Part shown: piece after piece, positions 1 to 10,413 of the stretch | Layout: every line of letters begins with the position of its first letter | Numbering within the stretch: position 1 is the stretch's first letter | NCBI GenBank assembly: GCA_951812925.1 | Contig: OX638371.1 | Location: forward strand, 84,081,697-84,145,696 | Length of the DNA stretch: 64,000 nt | Origin: Calliopum simillimum | Lineage: Eukaryota; Arthropoda; Insecta; Diptera; Lauxaniidae | Direction of reading: 5' to 3' | Notes under the pieces: model-generated | What the model was told of the DNA's origin: nothing | Databases searched by the model: none | The model's input: the letters and a program-made list of their open reading frames with translations, nothing else | Translations under genes and position numbers: made by a program

Positions 1-69
1 AATAATCATTAATATTAACTTTTGCATTGATTCGACTTTATAGACTTACTAAAAAAATCTTATATTATT

Positions 70-619
70 TTATTGTGACTTTAGCTCGTGGATTTTGCGT
101 TTAAGCTGACACTTTTGATAGATAACATCACCACGATCTGTCGACCAAGCAAAATACATGTATGCTGTTAGTAAAATAGCCAACAATAATCGATCTATTG
201 TCATACAATTTGTTGCCCATAAAATAATACTTAAACCAGTAAAGGATGGATGACGTACATGTGCATACAAATGACGCAGCTCAAATGATTTGTATGCAAT
301 CGGTGGTGAATAAGACTTTAAATCGTAATAAGCCTGAAATATTTTAGCTTGTAGAACGAAGAACAATTTAAATATGCTTTGCACATACCTGTTTAATACC
401 CAACAGTTCGGGAAGGTCCATAATAATGCTTCCTCCATAAAGGATCATCCAAGCAAATGTATGAATTAGTACAAACGTCCACCAGAGCACATTGCTGTTC
501 TCTACATCAACTTGCCACAAAATTATTGATTGTGCTGATATCCAATTTTTGAGCAAATACTAAAGTTCAACAAGTGTATTAGATCTTGTTTTTATTTTAT
601 TTTTGTATGCGAAGTATTA

Positions 620-650
<31 letters not shown>

Positions 651-1107
651 GTTTGAAGAGGAAGCGCAACAAAATTTTTTTACAAGAAAATTTCAAACGG
701 AAACGCGGAAAATTCTGAACTGAACCGTGCAAACTAAATTTCATATGCAAATTAAGTTTACATTGCTGTGTACTACTTACATGTAAACATAGTGATGATG
801 TCAGACAGTAAATTGTTCTTTCAGCAGCTGTCAGTCCCAGATTTTGTACAATTCCCTTTATTATACCAGATTTCATAAAACTATGCTGAAGTATAAATCC
901 AATTATGTATAATGTATCGAATACAATGGGTCCATATGCCGTTTCCAAACGAGATTTGTTATCCAGCAAATTGAAGACCCATGTCCATGCGTTTGGAACA
1001 CTTTTGGGAAGTGAAAGAAATATCATGAAGCGGCCAACAACATAGAAAGAGTAAACGAAAGTGGCTAACGAGAGTAAAAAAACCACAAATTGTTTCAACG
1101 AAGCCAT
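70..1107 (-). CDS. nrm29: Nurim homolog, inner nuclear membrane protein (3 exons, complete)
   Basis: Three coding exons on the minus strand: 1107-781, 559-389 and 333-70, all with GT-AG borders and all in phase 0, giving 253 residues. This is close to the length of vertebrate nurim (about 260). The start codon at 1107 opens a hydrophobic segment (MASLKQFVVFLLSLATFVYS), and further membrane segments follow in every exon. Family signatures visible are the GFILQHSFMKSG stretch in exon 1, WWTFVLIHTFAWMILYGGSI in exon 2 and LRHLYAHVRHPSFTGL plus TDRLLLAILLTAY in exon 3. Nurim is a multi-pass protein of the inner nuclear envelope related to isoprenylcysteine methyltransferases; its activity is not established. 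The exon 1 donor is the GTAAGT just below 781. Nothing is broken, so this looks functional. The symbol is the Drosophila name as I remember it. Confidence 0.93.
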
Positions 1108-1320
1108 AACGTATAGGTTGTTAAATATTTTCTTAATATGTAATTTATTTTATTTTGCTTTATAAAAAAAACTATAAATAGGATGAAACACAAACTTCTT
1201 CGATCTAGTCACGTTTAAAAGGTGCAATCCCAAGTTCTATACCTATACAAATAAGGGCGGGCTTACACATACTATTTATAGTCGGGCAACTATTTCCTCA
1301 ATCTCAAGTTTCATGAGTAT
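1108..1320. other. Upstream flank of nurim
   Basis: Short AT-rich segment containing the presumed 5' UTR and promoter of nurim. I see no TATA box that I would defend and no coding potential. Confidence 0.4.
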
Positions 1321-1448
1321 GTGCGAACTCAAACGAAGAGCACGGGCACGTAGGGCACGTCAAATTTGTAGGCGAACGGAGGGAAATGAAAGCACCACTT
1401 CCTTCCGTTTGCCCACAAATTTGACGTGCCCTTCGTGTGAGTTTGCAC
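1321..1448. repeat. Short MITE-like inverted repeat
   Basis: The two ends are inverted copies of each other. GTGCGAACTCAAACGAAGAG at 1321 faces GTTTGCAC ending at 1448, and both arms contain GGGCACGTCAAATTTGT followed by a GCGAACGGA-like core. The left arm has about 13 extra bases that duplicate its own GGGCACGT motif. No coding capacity. It is most simply a small non-autonomous DNA element. I could not fix its target duplication. Confidence 0.6.
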
Positions 1449-1979
1449 TATCAGATTTTGTATCATCAAAATCGCAGAATAATTGATTTTTTTTTTTGAT
1501 AAAAAGGTCTCTAGAAATTAGTTACAACAATAAAAAATTCCAATCGTATCGTACTTTCGGAGAAGAACCGGTAGAAGTTTGTAATCCCTCGATGGTTTTT
1601 AAAAACATTGATTTCACATGAAAGGCATTTTCAAAAGCTGCAAAATTTGTGAACAATAGTTTTACGGAAATGACAATTTTCACAAGCATAAACGATTTTT
1701 TTTTTTTAAAAAAAAAGATTTTCGACCGGAATTCATAAGAGGAGTTATTAAAACGGACCACACCACTTCAAAATGTTTTTGGTCACTTTCGGACTAGAGA
1801 GTGTGAAATACTTTATAATAGCTGTGTTTTAGACGGTAGTTTACAATGCTTAATTAAAGACTTTCCGAGAAAAGTATGGGAAAACACAGATTAATTTGAG
1901 TGTTTATTTTTCAAGCACGAAGTAAATCTGTTAATGTCGCTGTTTAACGCTGAATATTACATCCCGAGTCGACGAGCAA

Positions 1980-2615
1980 TATAGTAAGTTAGGGTAATGT
2001 GGACTATGTGGGTAATGTGTTGCACCCTTTTATTTCCCATATATAACAATTCTGGTTATTTGTGCATATTAAAGCTCGAAAAACATATTTTTTACGCTCT
2101 TTGGCTTTTCTGCTATGCTCCTTACACGTGTGCAATTTCTTAATATAAGCTGTGAGGTCAAATTGAATTTCTTTAGTACGTACTGAATAGCTAAATAATT
2201 TCCTCAGAACTCTGTTTTCTAAAATTCAAATAAGCACGTCTGATTTTACATTGCTTTTGTATATTAAATGATTATTTAAAAAAAGTGATGTTTTCGGGTA
2301 ATGTGGACTACCTCATATTATTTAACGCTGATTACTATTACATCTTATAAAGCTAATTACATGTGTGGGATACCCGAGTTTAAGTAATGTGGTGCACTAT
2401 TTTACGTATGATTCGGTATTCCTTATGACTTATTCATTTGTTAGTATGAATTTGGTTTATCTAACTAAAAAATATTCTTTAATAAGCCTTTACAGCTATC
2501 TTACAGCAATTATAATCTAAAATAATACAACTCGACTTTTATCAACAAAAGTTGCGAATAACGGTACTACTTTAGGAAATGGACAGGGTGATCCACATTA
2601 CCCAACACTATCAAT
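1980..2615. repeat. Repeat with GGGTAATGTGGAC motifs, probable non-autonomous DNA element
   Basis: The motif GGGTAATGTGGACTA occurs at about 1993 and 2299, a degenerate AAGTAATGTGGTGCAC form near 2384, and the inverted form TCCACATTACCC at about 2592-2603. The outer copies face each other, as in a terminal-inverted-repeat element of about 0.6 kb. The same motif style recurs in the well-delimited element at 60202-61063. No coding sequence is seen. Confidence 0.5.
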
Positions 2616-2981
2616 TTATCTAGCCTCACGCTTGAAAATGTTAACATTTAAGTTTATAAATTATATAATAGTAAAAACAATAGAATTAATAATACTAATT
2701 AATTGACCAAACTAACCTGCTAGCATTACTTTGGTAGAAATTGGCGAAAAAGAAAAAAGGTAACCACATTATCCGAACTTACTCTAAATCATGCAGTGGT
2801 TCAGGTCATAACAGCAAAATTGCTAGCATTTGTCTCTGGTTCTACCTTCTGATCGCTCTCAATATCGCTTCCATCAAGCAATTGCTGAATACGACCACAT
2901 CAAGTTTTGCTCTTTCTGACGTTTGAAATAAAAACAAATTGGCTTACTTTTGTCATTATTTTTCCATAACTATTTTATAAA

Positions 2982-3799
2982 ATGAATAGCTTAAATATTC
3001 CTACAGATTTCGGACCAGATTCTGGCGGAAGAGTTAAGGTGCAATTATTTGAGAAGCAACTATTTGTAGCAAAAAATTAAAACTAATTGTTTACAGGGTC
3101 TTACTATTGTCAAACCTATTGTTTACGGAAATATTGCCCGATCTTTTGGGAAAAAACGTGAGGAGGACGGTCACACACATCAGTGGAAAGTTTACGTCAA
3201 ACCTTATCTAAACGAGGACATGTCCGTCTACGTGAAGAAGGTCCATTTCAAATTGCATGAGAGTTATGCTAATCCGAATCGAATTGTGACTAAACCACCT
3301 TATGAAATAACCGAAACAGGTTGGGGCGAATTCGAAGTGGTTATCAAAATTTACTTTCATGATCCTACTGAACGACCAGTTACATGCTATCACATATTGA
3401 AACTCTTTCAATCACCGATTGTTGATGGTGAACTTTCTACAACAACCACAATGGACACAAAAAAAGGTCTGGTTTCTGAATCATATGAAGAGATTGTGTT
3501 CCAAGAGCCAACACAGCTAATGCAACACTTTTTGATGAGCGTTCAACCATTGACCAATGGCCCCTATACACATGACACGGATTGTAAGTTTGTGACCATG
3601 GACTTAATTTTTTTATTTTAATTGCTTATTGTTTTCAGTTGAAGTTAAAAAAGATAAAACACTAGAAAATATACTTTCCGTAAAGCAGAAGGTTAAAGTA
3701 GAAATTACAACACTAAAGGACAAATTAAAATTGGCACGGGAGACAATTGCTAAATTTAAGACTGAGCTGGCGAAAGTTCAAAAGTCGTCAGTTGCATAA
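2982..3799 (+). CDS. Gas41: Gas41 / YEATS domain-containing protein 4 (3 exons, complete)
   Basis: Exons 2982-3038, 3097-3583 and 3639-3799 join to 234 residues, close to the 227 of human YEATS4. The YEATS domain fills roughly residues 17-145. [12 protein letters not shown], the [20 protein letters not shown] stretch and the [15 protein letters not shown] block are typical; the aromatic-lined loop H-E-S-Y and GWGEF form the acyl-lysine pocket in the family. The C-terminal 50 residues are a charged helix (coiled coil) that in homologs binds the SRCAP/Tip60 complexes. Gas41 reads acetylated or crotonylated histone H3 and helps deposit H2A.Z in the nucleus. A polyadenylation signal AATAAA lies at 3847-3852. 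The gene converges with the terminal exon ending at 3882. No defect is visible. Confidence 0.96.
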
Positions 3800-3846
3800 C
3801 TTAGAATTTATTGAGGATTAAGTGATTTTGTATTGATTATTCAAAT

Positions 3847-3852
3847 AATAAA
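3847..3852 (+). promoter_or_regulatory. Polyadenylation signal of Gas41
   Basis: AATAAA 48 bases after the Gas41 stop codon, in a T/A-rich context, on the same strand. It is the only canonical signal before the convergent neighbour begins. Confidence 0.65.
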
Positions 3853-3881
3853 AACTTAAATTAATTTAAAATTTTTAAACT

Positions 3882-5773
3882 TTATTTTAGATTTTGCTGT
3901 TTACGTTGTGAGAACTCCTCATGCTGACAAATAAATAAGATGAAACTTAATTGTAGTTTAGGCACAAAATTATAAATTTCATACACTACCTACTCCAGCC
4001 GAACAATAAGTTTGGCATTTTTACAAAAAATCAAGTATATGACTCATGATTACGTTATGTGGAAGTTCCTTAGCGAAAGTTTGAATCTGTATGAAAAATT
4101 AAAAACTATCGCTACGCATGACTATCCATAAACTGTAGCTCCGAAATTATATATGTTTGTGTAAAGCATTGCGTTAGAAGCTGCAATAGAATGAATTAAT
4201 AAGGCTGATTTGCTTTTTGTAATTAAAGTGCGTTAGCCTTGTTATAACCAGTATTTGAAAAACAAATTATTATAATATTTAAATATAAAATAAAGAACAA
4301 GAACTAAACTAAACTGCTCTTTATCAAAATTGCAAACTTTTCATTGTATAACCCGAAAAAAAAAAATTATAAAATTACTTATGTGAAAATCCCATGTAAG
4401 TAACGCTTTGATACAAAATATACCGAACCGATTTTAATAATTTTTTTTTTAAACATTCTACTTATGCTAAGGAACAAAGTAGCACACTATTTTTTTGATT
4501 TTTAAAAGATAAACATTCTTTTTTTGTATTAAGCTGATGGAAAAAAAACAAAAAAAAAGAGAAAATAGAATTTGGTGTTATCAGAATGATTTTATCAGTG
4601 ATTTTCACACCAAATTTGGTGCTTTTGGACTTTTACCGATTTCTTCGCTGTATTTCGATATTTTTGGATACTTTTGTTCTTTAACCAATATTTTAGATGT
4701 TTTTCCATACTTTTGGACTTTTATCAATATTTTAGATGTTTTCGATACTTGGATGTTTTTCAATACTTTTCGATTTTTACCGCTATTTTAGATGTTTTTC
4801 GTTACATTTGGATTTCTAACGATATTTTAGATGTTTTTCGTTACCTTTGTACTTTTACCTATATTTTGTGTTTTTCATTACTTTTGGACTTGTGCTGATA
4901 TTTTAGATGTTTTTCGATACTTTTGGACTTTTACCAATGTTTTTCGATACTTTTGGACTTTTAGCGATATTTAAGATGTTTTTCGTTACACTAGGGCACT
5001 AGGATTTCTTCGATGTGTTTCTATACTTTTTGACCCTTACCGATATTTTGGATGTTTTTCGTTACTTTTGGACTCTTACCTATATTTTATGTTTTTCGTT
5101 GCTTTTGGACTTGTACTGATATTTTTCGATACTTTTTGGTTTTTACCGATATTTTATATGTTTTTCGATACTTTTGGACTATATCCTATATTTTAGATAT
5201 TTTCGATACTTATGGACTTTTAACGATTTCTTCGATGTACATATTTCAATGCTTTTGGCCTTTTAACGATATTTTAATTGTTTTTCGATACCTATGTACT
5301 TTTACGTATATTTTGTGTTTTTCGTTATTTTTGGACTTTTACCTATATTTTAGATGTTATTTGATATTTTTGGACTTTTGCCGTTATTTTAGATGCGAAA
5401 ATTTTGCTATGGAATTAAATAAAATAAATATATTGAAGCATCGGTTTGGGGCACATTATTTAAGAATAATTGTTTTCATTATCAGCTTTCTTAGTGCTTT
5501 CTTGCTAAAAAAAACCCATTTTTATTATTCATTTTAGTGAAAGAAATAAGTGATATAAAGCAATTTGTTGCTTTTGTTTTTTTCTGAGAATAACCCACAG
5601 TGAAAAATTAAACAAAACCCGAGCAACGCCAGGTAAAACAGCTAGTAAATTGTATAAAGTGTTTGAAAGATAAATAATTTTTCTTTTACCAGTGCCTGCA
5701 CCAGAGCTTCTTCATTCATGTTATTGGTGGAAATCGTGACTATTTCCTTTTCAGTCAAAACTGTTTTGAGAAG
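3882..5773 (-). CDS. Last two exons of an unidentified gene
   Basis: Two short exons read on the minus strand. The first, 5773-5690 (84 bases, 28 codons, phase 0), has acceptor TTTTACAG and donor GTAAAAG and encodes LLKTVLTEKEIVTIS... ending NEEALVQAL. The second, 3923-3882, has acceptor TTTGTCAG and encodes HEEFSQRKQQNLK followed by TAA. Matching phases, clean splice sites and codon-like sequence make this a credible C-terminus. The intron holds the 39-bp minisatellite and the 75-bp Clp1 duplication. No upstream exon could be connected, and I do not recognise the protein. SCYL2, which ends 1.5 kb upstream on the same strand, has a different C-terminus in the family, so I did not merge them. 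Confidence 0.5.
4072..4146 (-). repeat. 75-bp copy of the Clp1/cbc 3' end
   Basis: This stretch matches 32672-32746 over 75 bases with one mismatch (C/T at 4142). The source contains the last eight or so codons of Clp1, its stop codon and the start of its 3' UTR. Orientation is the same (minus). Flanks differ on both sides, so it is a small dispersed duplication, not part of a larger copy visible here. Confidence 0.85.
4600..5400 (+). repeat. Degenerate 39-bp minisatellite
   Basis: About 18-20 imperfect copies of a unit close to TTTTTCGATACTTTTGGACT followed by TTTACCGATATTTTAGATG (39 bases). Some copies are truncated or fused. Because 39 is a multiple of three, several frames stay open and produce spurious repetitive peptides rich in F, D and Y. 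I do not call these coding. Confidence 0.9.
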
Positions 5774-5835
5774 CTGTAAAAGAAAAAAATAGAATACATA
5801 TTCAAATTCATAAAATTTTACTGTTAATACTTAAA

Positions 5836-5910
5836 CAGTAGTACGCCGATTATCCGAATTAATTGGGACCGAGGTCGATTCAGATAATCGAAAATTCGGA
5901 TAATCGGACA
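5836..5910. mobile_element. End of a pogo/Tigger-like DNA transposon (fragment)
   Basis: ACAGTAGTACGCCGATTATCCGAATT followed by an internal GATAATCGAAAATTCGGATAATCGG. The CAGT...CGATTATCCGAA terminus is characteristic of Tigger/pogo-type elements. Only this end is recognisable; no transposase reading frame is seen next to it. Assignment rests on the terminus alone. Confidence 0.45.
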
Positions 5911-6066
5911 TAGACTGGTAATAAAGAAAAACGAACTGTCATACATAGAATAAACTTTATTAAGTAGTTCTACAATACGTAAGTAGTATATATCTGGACT
6001 CCAGCGAGTTTCAACTTGTTACAACAAAACAAAAATTAACTTACTTACTTACTTGGATGTAATTTT

Positions 6067-6526
6067 TTATATTACGCTTAGGACCGATTCGGTAACTGGT
6101 AAATCGGTTTTAATGGTTTTTAGTTCGGAATTGTCAGCGTTTTCATCAAGTAACGTTGATTTTACATTTTTTATTGCTACATCGCGTGTCGCACGCTTAG
6201 GCATTGTTCTTGTAAATTGCTGCTTTTCATTCTCAAAGGGAGAATCATCTGTACTTGAACTTTCGGATTCTTCAGTTTCAGCTTGCTTACGTTTGCGTGG
6301 AGGACCACGTTTTCTTTTAGTCTTTATTTCTTTTTCGTCAAAATCAATTATATCTATATTTTTGCGACGTCCTTTCTTCTCATGTATTTTATCACGGGTT
6401 TAATAATTTTATTTAAATTACTAACTTTGATCTCTGAAGTAGGATTTATTGTAGGTGGAACTAGAATGGGGAAAAAAGAAATACATAATTTTGAAAACGC
6501 TTTTATCAATTTAATAAAAGGAGCAT
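6067..6526 (-). pseudogene. Exon of an unidentified basic, probably nuclear protein with a frameshift
   Basis: Read on the minus strand, an upstream frame (VPPTINPTSEIKVSNLNKII...KYMRRK) stops soon after 6400, while a second frame continues as GRRKNIDIIDFDEKEIKTKR, a KRGPPRKRKQ patch, an acidic-serine stretch (TEESESSSTDDS) and ends ...LPVTESVLSVI at a TAA (6067-6069). The two frames join if one base is missing in the AGAAAGGACGT region. GPPRKRK resembles an AT-hook or nuclear localisation patch. Composition suggests a nuclear protein C-terminus, but I cannot name the family. The frameshift may be decay or a sequence error. Confidence 0.45.
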
Positions 6527-6649
6527 AAAGGGAGCAGTAACTGTCTGTTTTACTGTATTGAACAGTTCCAACTCATCTGACTTTTATTAAGCCGTAAATA
6601 TTATTGGATTATTATAGCCTTCACAATTTCTCAATAGACGTACAGGTTT

Positions 6650-6915
6650 AACACTTCAAGTTAAACCTTTTGCACATCATATCGATCTTTTTTCAAATCA
6701 AAATAAACCTTTTCCAAATCAAATAAAATTAACCTTTTTCAAAATTAAGCTAACATTTTCCCAAATTAAGTTCAACTTTTACCAAAACTTTTTCCAAATC
6801 AAATTAAGTTTTTTTTCCAAATCAAAATAAACCTTTTTCCAAATCACAATAGGTAAACCTTTTTCCCAACCAAATCCAACAATTAAGCTTTTTCCTAACT
6901 AAGTTAAACTTTACA
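6650..6915. repeat. Degenerate repeat of TTAACCTTTTTCCAAATCAAA
   Basis: Roughly ten irregular copies of a 20-26-base motif (AACCTTTTTCCAAATCAAAAT). The inverted form recurs at about 16564-16680 (GATTTGGAAAAAGGT, GATTTGAAAAAAGA), so it belongs to a dispersed family. The remaining DNA between 6541 and 7237 shows nothing else. Confidence 0.7.
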
Positions 6916-7237
6916 AAATTACTCTTTGGACTTTGAAGGAGAAAGAGTTTAAAAAATTAAGTTTAAATTTTAACATCTACCAATTCTGATGCTAATATTT
7001 CCGAAGCATCTTTTGGCCTACAATAATAAAATGTTAAAAACGTTATAAATTAAAAGTTGAATCTTTTGCATTTACTCTAATAGAATTTTGCAAAAACTTG
7101 TTAGATGTTTTCATAGCACAATTTTTATGGTAGCTTGATATTATCTTGACTAAATTTTGCTATAATAATTTTGTAGTGCATTTATTATTATTTATAAAAC
7201 GCTTACTTCAGAAAAAAGAGCTTTTTTGTTTACTCAC

Positions 7238-8194
7238 CTATTATCACGTTGTATGGTACTTAATTGTTTCAATTTTTCGCGTTGCTCCTTCTCGACACGA
7301 CTAAACATTTCCTTAATCAGTGCTACGATACTATTAAATTGAGCAATGGTCAGTCCATTTTCGACACAGAGTGGCATCAAAAAGGGAATGCACTTGTGTG
7401 CCATTACATCTTTAGTTATGCCAAGTTTTGTATTTGTCATGGCAATTTTATAAATTCCTTTAAATAGAAAATCGAATGCAAAATATCAATTGAGAACAAC
7501 TAGGAATATTTATTTACATACCAATAATTGCCATAACAATTGCTGGCTCACGACTTTGTATTTGCTGTAAAAAGGGTAAAATCTCATCGAGCACTAACCA
7601 TTTATCGAGATTCTCAAGAAGTTTTCCAATCGAAATTAAACAATTAACCTTAATCGATACATTTGAGCTGTTTAAGCAAAGTTTCTTTATACGTGGTATT
7701 ACAACATTCTTCATGGCATTATAATCAATTAAAGTCGAAAATGTTGGTAATACAGCTAAGCATAATTCTTGTATCTGTGGCATATCACATTCTAAGGAAC
7801 GATACAGCAGTGGGAGCACATGCATTTTAACCTCTTCAGCTGGCGTTAACTTCAATAACAAATCCATTTTTTGCATAAAAATCAAAAGAATTTGTATCGG
7901 ATCAGTGAGCTTAAAAATCGGCTTTAAATGTGGAAGTATATAATCGCAATATTCTTTTTGGCTGCTCATTTCCGCAATGAGTAAAACGTTGGGCAAAACA
8001 AAGGGTATCATGGGTGAATTGATAAACTCTTTAACGAGATATGGCAAAATGGAGTGTAGATTGACACGATGTGGGAGTGTTGGTATTATTTGCGGCAAAC
8101 CTTTGTAGATTTTCGATTTTTGTAAATTATCCCATTGATAAAGTGAATCAAGATAACTGAGCGTTTTGACACCAACATCTTGGAAATATGCTAT
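7238..8194 (-). pseudogene. SCYL2: SCYL2 (SCY1-like pseudokinase 2), two internal HEAT-region exons only
   Basis: Exons 8194-7522 and 7457-7238 join in phase (G|GA) and encode about 297 residues. Family landmarks: FQDVGVKTL, NLQKSKIYKGLPQIIPTLPH, PFVLPNVLLIAE, IQILLIFMQKMDLLLKLTP, IQELCLAVLPTF...LIDY, KWLVLDEILPFLQQI and KLGITKDV. These form the HEAT-like solenoid after the pseudokinase domain of SCYL2, a clathrin-coat and endosome-Golgi trafficking factor. Both outer borders are intact splice sites (acceptor TTTTACAG above 8194, donor GTGAGT below 7238). However, no kinase-domain exon lies upstream and no C-terminal exon downstream anywhere I can recognise. No frame break is present in the retained part. 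It is either a fragment or part of a gene with very long introns; the fragment reading fits its neighbours better. Confidence 0.8.
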
Positions 8195-8224
8195 CTGTAA
8201 AATTAATAATATAATTTTAAAAAT

Positions 8225-8465
8225 TGGAGGTTGATTTTTAAATGGTAGTAAAAGTACGGAAATAACGCCCATCTAAAATCACTAAATATCATCCATTTAA
8301 CAAAATGAAATATCGCCCATACAAAATAATATAAGGCCAACATATAAACGAAATAAAGCCATCAATTTTAGAAAGAGGGGAAAACAAAATGAAACAACGC
8401 CCACATTATTTTCATCTAAATGTGGGCGATAATCATTTTGTTTCTATGGTGGACTTTATTCAATT
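8225..8465. repeat. Foldback-type repeat with GGGCGATATTTC / GGGCGTTATTT motifs
   Basis: Contains AAATAACGCCCAT (8258), GAAATATCGCCCATAC, AACGCCCACATTATTTTCATCT and its inverted partner ATGTGGGCGATAATCATTTTG. The same core appears in opposite orientations, as in a hairpin. The same family is denser at 35715-36010 and a trace (GGGAAATAACACCCA) is at about 59530. Nothing else is seen between the SCYL2 exon and 8560. Confidence 0.6.
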
Positions 8466-8563
8466 TTAAAAATATGTGAAAAGGGGCTCTCCTCGTGACC
8501 CCTTCGCCCCCCTATGTGGCAAAACGTAATATCATGTGACGCTAACCTTTTTTTTTGCTGAAA

Positions 8564-8815
8564 TCAATAGTCCTCATTTGCATCAGCAAACAATTGTTGT
8601 TGCTTCTCAAACTCTCTCATTTTGACGTATTTCAACAAGTAGCTCAGATTTCTCTCGTTGCAACAGATCAACGTCTTCGCACAGCTTTCCAACATCTTTA
8701 TAGCAGCAATCTTTAGCGAGTGCGGCCGCAGAACGACCACCATCGTTAAGGCGACGTATTTCACGAAAATTTTCTTCTCGAAAAATAACAAACATAAAAA
8801 CCAAAACAAACATTA
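8564..8815 (-). pseudogene. Coiled-coil exon fragment of an unidentified protein, frameshifted
   Basis: Minus-strand sequence encodes EENFREIRRLNDGGRSAAAL, then AKDCCYKDVGKLCEDVDLLQ and REKSELLVEIRQNE in one frame, and FEKQQQLFADANEDY then stop in another. The heptad-like pattern and charge indicate a coiled coil. A one-base shift near 8610 separates the two parts. It has the look of one exon of a longer protein. I do not recognise the parent. Confidence 0.45.
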
Positions 8816-8940
8816 AGCTCCAACCATCAATGAGGGTATTTCTGAAAATGTGTAAAAGCCTTGAAAACACATTACACATTTTCAGAAATCCTCTCATTGT
8901 CTTCATTGTTGGTAGCTAAATAATGTAAAACATTAACTAA

Positions 8941-9551
8941 TTAAAACAACCAAAGATTATTTAATGTAGTATGCATCAGACTAGTGTCTAATAATGCCGT
9001 CAGTATTTCTTCATTATGCTGACGGCATTTATTTGACGCTCTAAATGTTTGACTGCATTCATTCATAATAAATCTTTTTACTTCTTCAAAAATGGTTTTA
9101 GAGGACCAATTGGGATTGCATTTTTTAAAAGCATTTAAATATTCGTGATCGAAATCTTTTGATAAATCGTAATTAGATAAAAGTAATTGCAATTCTCTAA
9201 GATTTCGATCACATCCACGGCATTCAAAATTTTTGACCATATTAATAGTTGTTTTTCTAAAGTAAAATTTATAAAAACTTTTATTAATATTGCCTTCGTT
9301 TGGATTATGAATTTCGTTATTAATTACCTGAATTGCTTCAGGTAATTTATTACAAAATTCATATGTCGTGACACTGTAACGTTGTCTTAATAATATATAA
9401 GAAATCAATTCCTCAATCTTATCATTATTTAATTTGTTTAATTGTAATCTATCTATATTTTTGTTCAAAAAAACATCTTTTAGATACGAAATAAATGAGT
9501 TTATGGTAAAATGTTTGCATACAGGAAAAAAGAGGAAAATTGTTTTCCACA
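8941..9551 (-). CDS. Unidentified terminal exon, about 203 codons, cysteine-containing
   Basis: Open frame on the minus strand from an acceptor-like CCTTTTAG just above 9551 to TAA at 8941. There is no ATG at its beginning, so it is more likely a last exon than a whole gene. Visible features: hydrophobic start, ECRGCDRNLRELQLLLSNYD, NECSQTFRASNKCRQHNEEI. Nine or so cysteines are spread over the frame, with the CxxC-type ECRGC in the middle. I do not recognise the family. It could belong to an insect-specific protein or to a transposon. The length of the open frame in such AT-rich DNA supports coding. Confidence 0.45.
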
Positions 9552-9709
9552 CTAAAAGGTTACAGTGACATATAATAATTTTTAATGTAAAACTTTTTTT
9601 ATAAGGTTTATCGCTTTGTCAAATACTTTTATGTTTACATATAAATACATTTGAATTTGATAAATAATAATCTTTGTCTTTACGATTCTTAATTAATTTG
9701 ATTCTCACT

Positions 9710-9893
9710 GCTCTTGCCGACATAAGAATGGCACGCAAATCCGGATATGTATGTACCATGTCACGTAATATGACCAATAAAAAGTCACTGTTGACGTCAC
9801 GTTCATGAATTTCATCCACAATAATATGCGAAATACCACCCAATGATATAATTGACGGACCAACGACAGTGCACAAGACTTGCTAGCTGATTG
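9710..9893 (-). pseudogene. mle: Fragment of maleless/DHX9-type RNA helicase
   Basis: The minus strand encodes [20 protein letters not shown], then [20 protein letters not shown] and SA. This is motif II (DEIH) through motif III (SA, normally SAT) of the DEAH-box helicase core, nearly as in maleless/DHX9, which unwinds dsRNA and acts in fly dosage compensation. The homology stops abruptly at SA, where SAT is expected, and becomes [10 protein letters not shown]. Upstream it fades after CTV, where the family has GVLLRKLEAG. About 55 residues of homology in total, immediately joined to a dumpy fragment. It cannot make a helicase. Confidence 0.8.
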
Positions 9894-9894
9894 C

Positions 9895-10413
9895 TTATTT
9901 GATCCAGTCTCACCATGATATTCAGGAATACAAATACATTGACCATTATTGCATATGGCATTTGAGCCACAAGGTGAAGGTGTACAGGGATCATCGGGTA
10001 CAATGACTTCAGCTAAAGCAAAAACAAAAAAGACATTTCAGTTTACATAGTTCGTTGACTTTGTCGCTTTGCTTACGTTGCGGTGGTGGCCGTGGACTGC
10101 AAATAATAAATGGATCTCCAATATAACCGAACTGATTGCAAATTGGCGTATGGTTGATGACATTACATTGTGTGTTGATGCCGCAGGAGCCTGGACAGGG
10201 ATCGCGGCACTTCTGATTGATACACGCCTGATAACTTGGACATTCAGAATTGATGGAACATTCGGGACGGCATGCTGGTGGTGTACCCAAATAATTTGGA
10301 AGACAGCTACACGAAGGTGTACCGCGCACATCACGACAGGGTGAAGGTACACAAGGATCACGTGCTGTTATATTGCGCTTCAACTCGCGAACGTAGATGT
10401 GCATTTCAGCCAT
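9895..10413 (-). pseudogene. dpy: Fragment of dumpy, two exons with intron
   Basis: Exon 10413-10077 encodes repeats typical of dumpy: DPCVPSPC, RGTPSCSCLPNYLGTPPACR, PECSINSECPSYQACINQKC, RDPCPGSCGINTQCNVINH, then YIGDPFIICSPRPPPQ. A donor GTAAGC and an acceptor GCTTTAG lead to the second exon from 10012: EVIVPDDPCTPSPCGSNAIC, NNGQCICIPEYHG. Dumpy is a gigantic extracellular EGF/DPY-module protein that links epidermis to cuticle. Compared with the usual module, about six residues are missing after PSPC (the next cysteine is lost) and the ICNCF motif is altered to ICNQF, which would break disulfides. The piece is joined directly to a helicase fragment. The intron is retained, so it was copied from DNA, not mRNA. 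Confidence 0.85.

Noticed and set aside
4537..5537. Plus-strand frames rich in F, D, Y and L
   Set aside because: Translations of the 39-bp minisatellite (13 codons per unit).
3882..5773. Joining the two unknown terminal exons to SCYL2
   Set aside because: Known SCYL2 C-termini are Gln/Pro/Asn-rich and end differently; the intervening exon at 6.1-6.5 kb also does not fit.
6053..6403. Plus-strand frame of 116 codons
   Set aside because: The opposite strand carries the better frame (charged nuclear-type sequence ending in a clean stop); the plus frame is its shadow.
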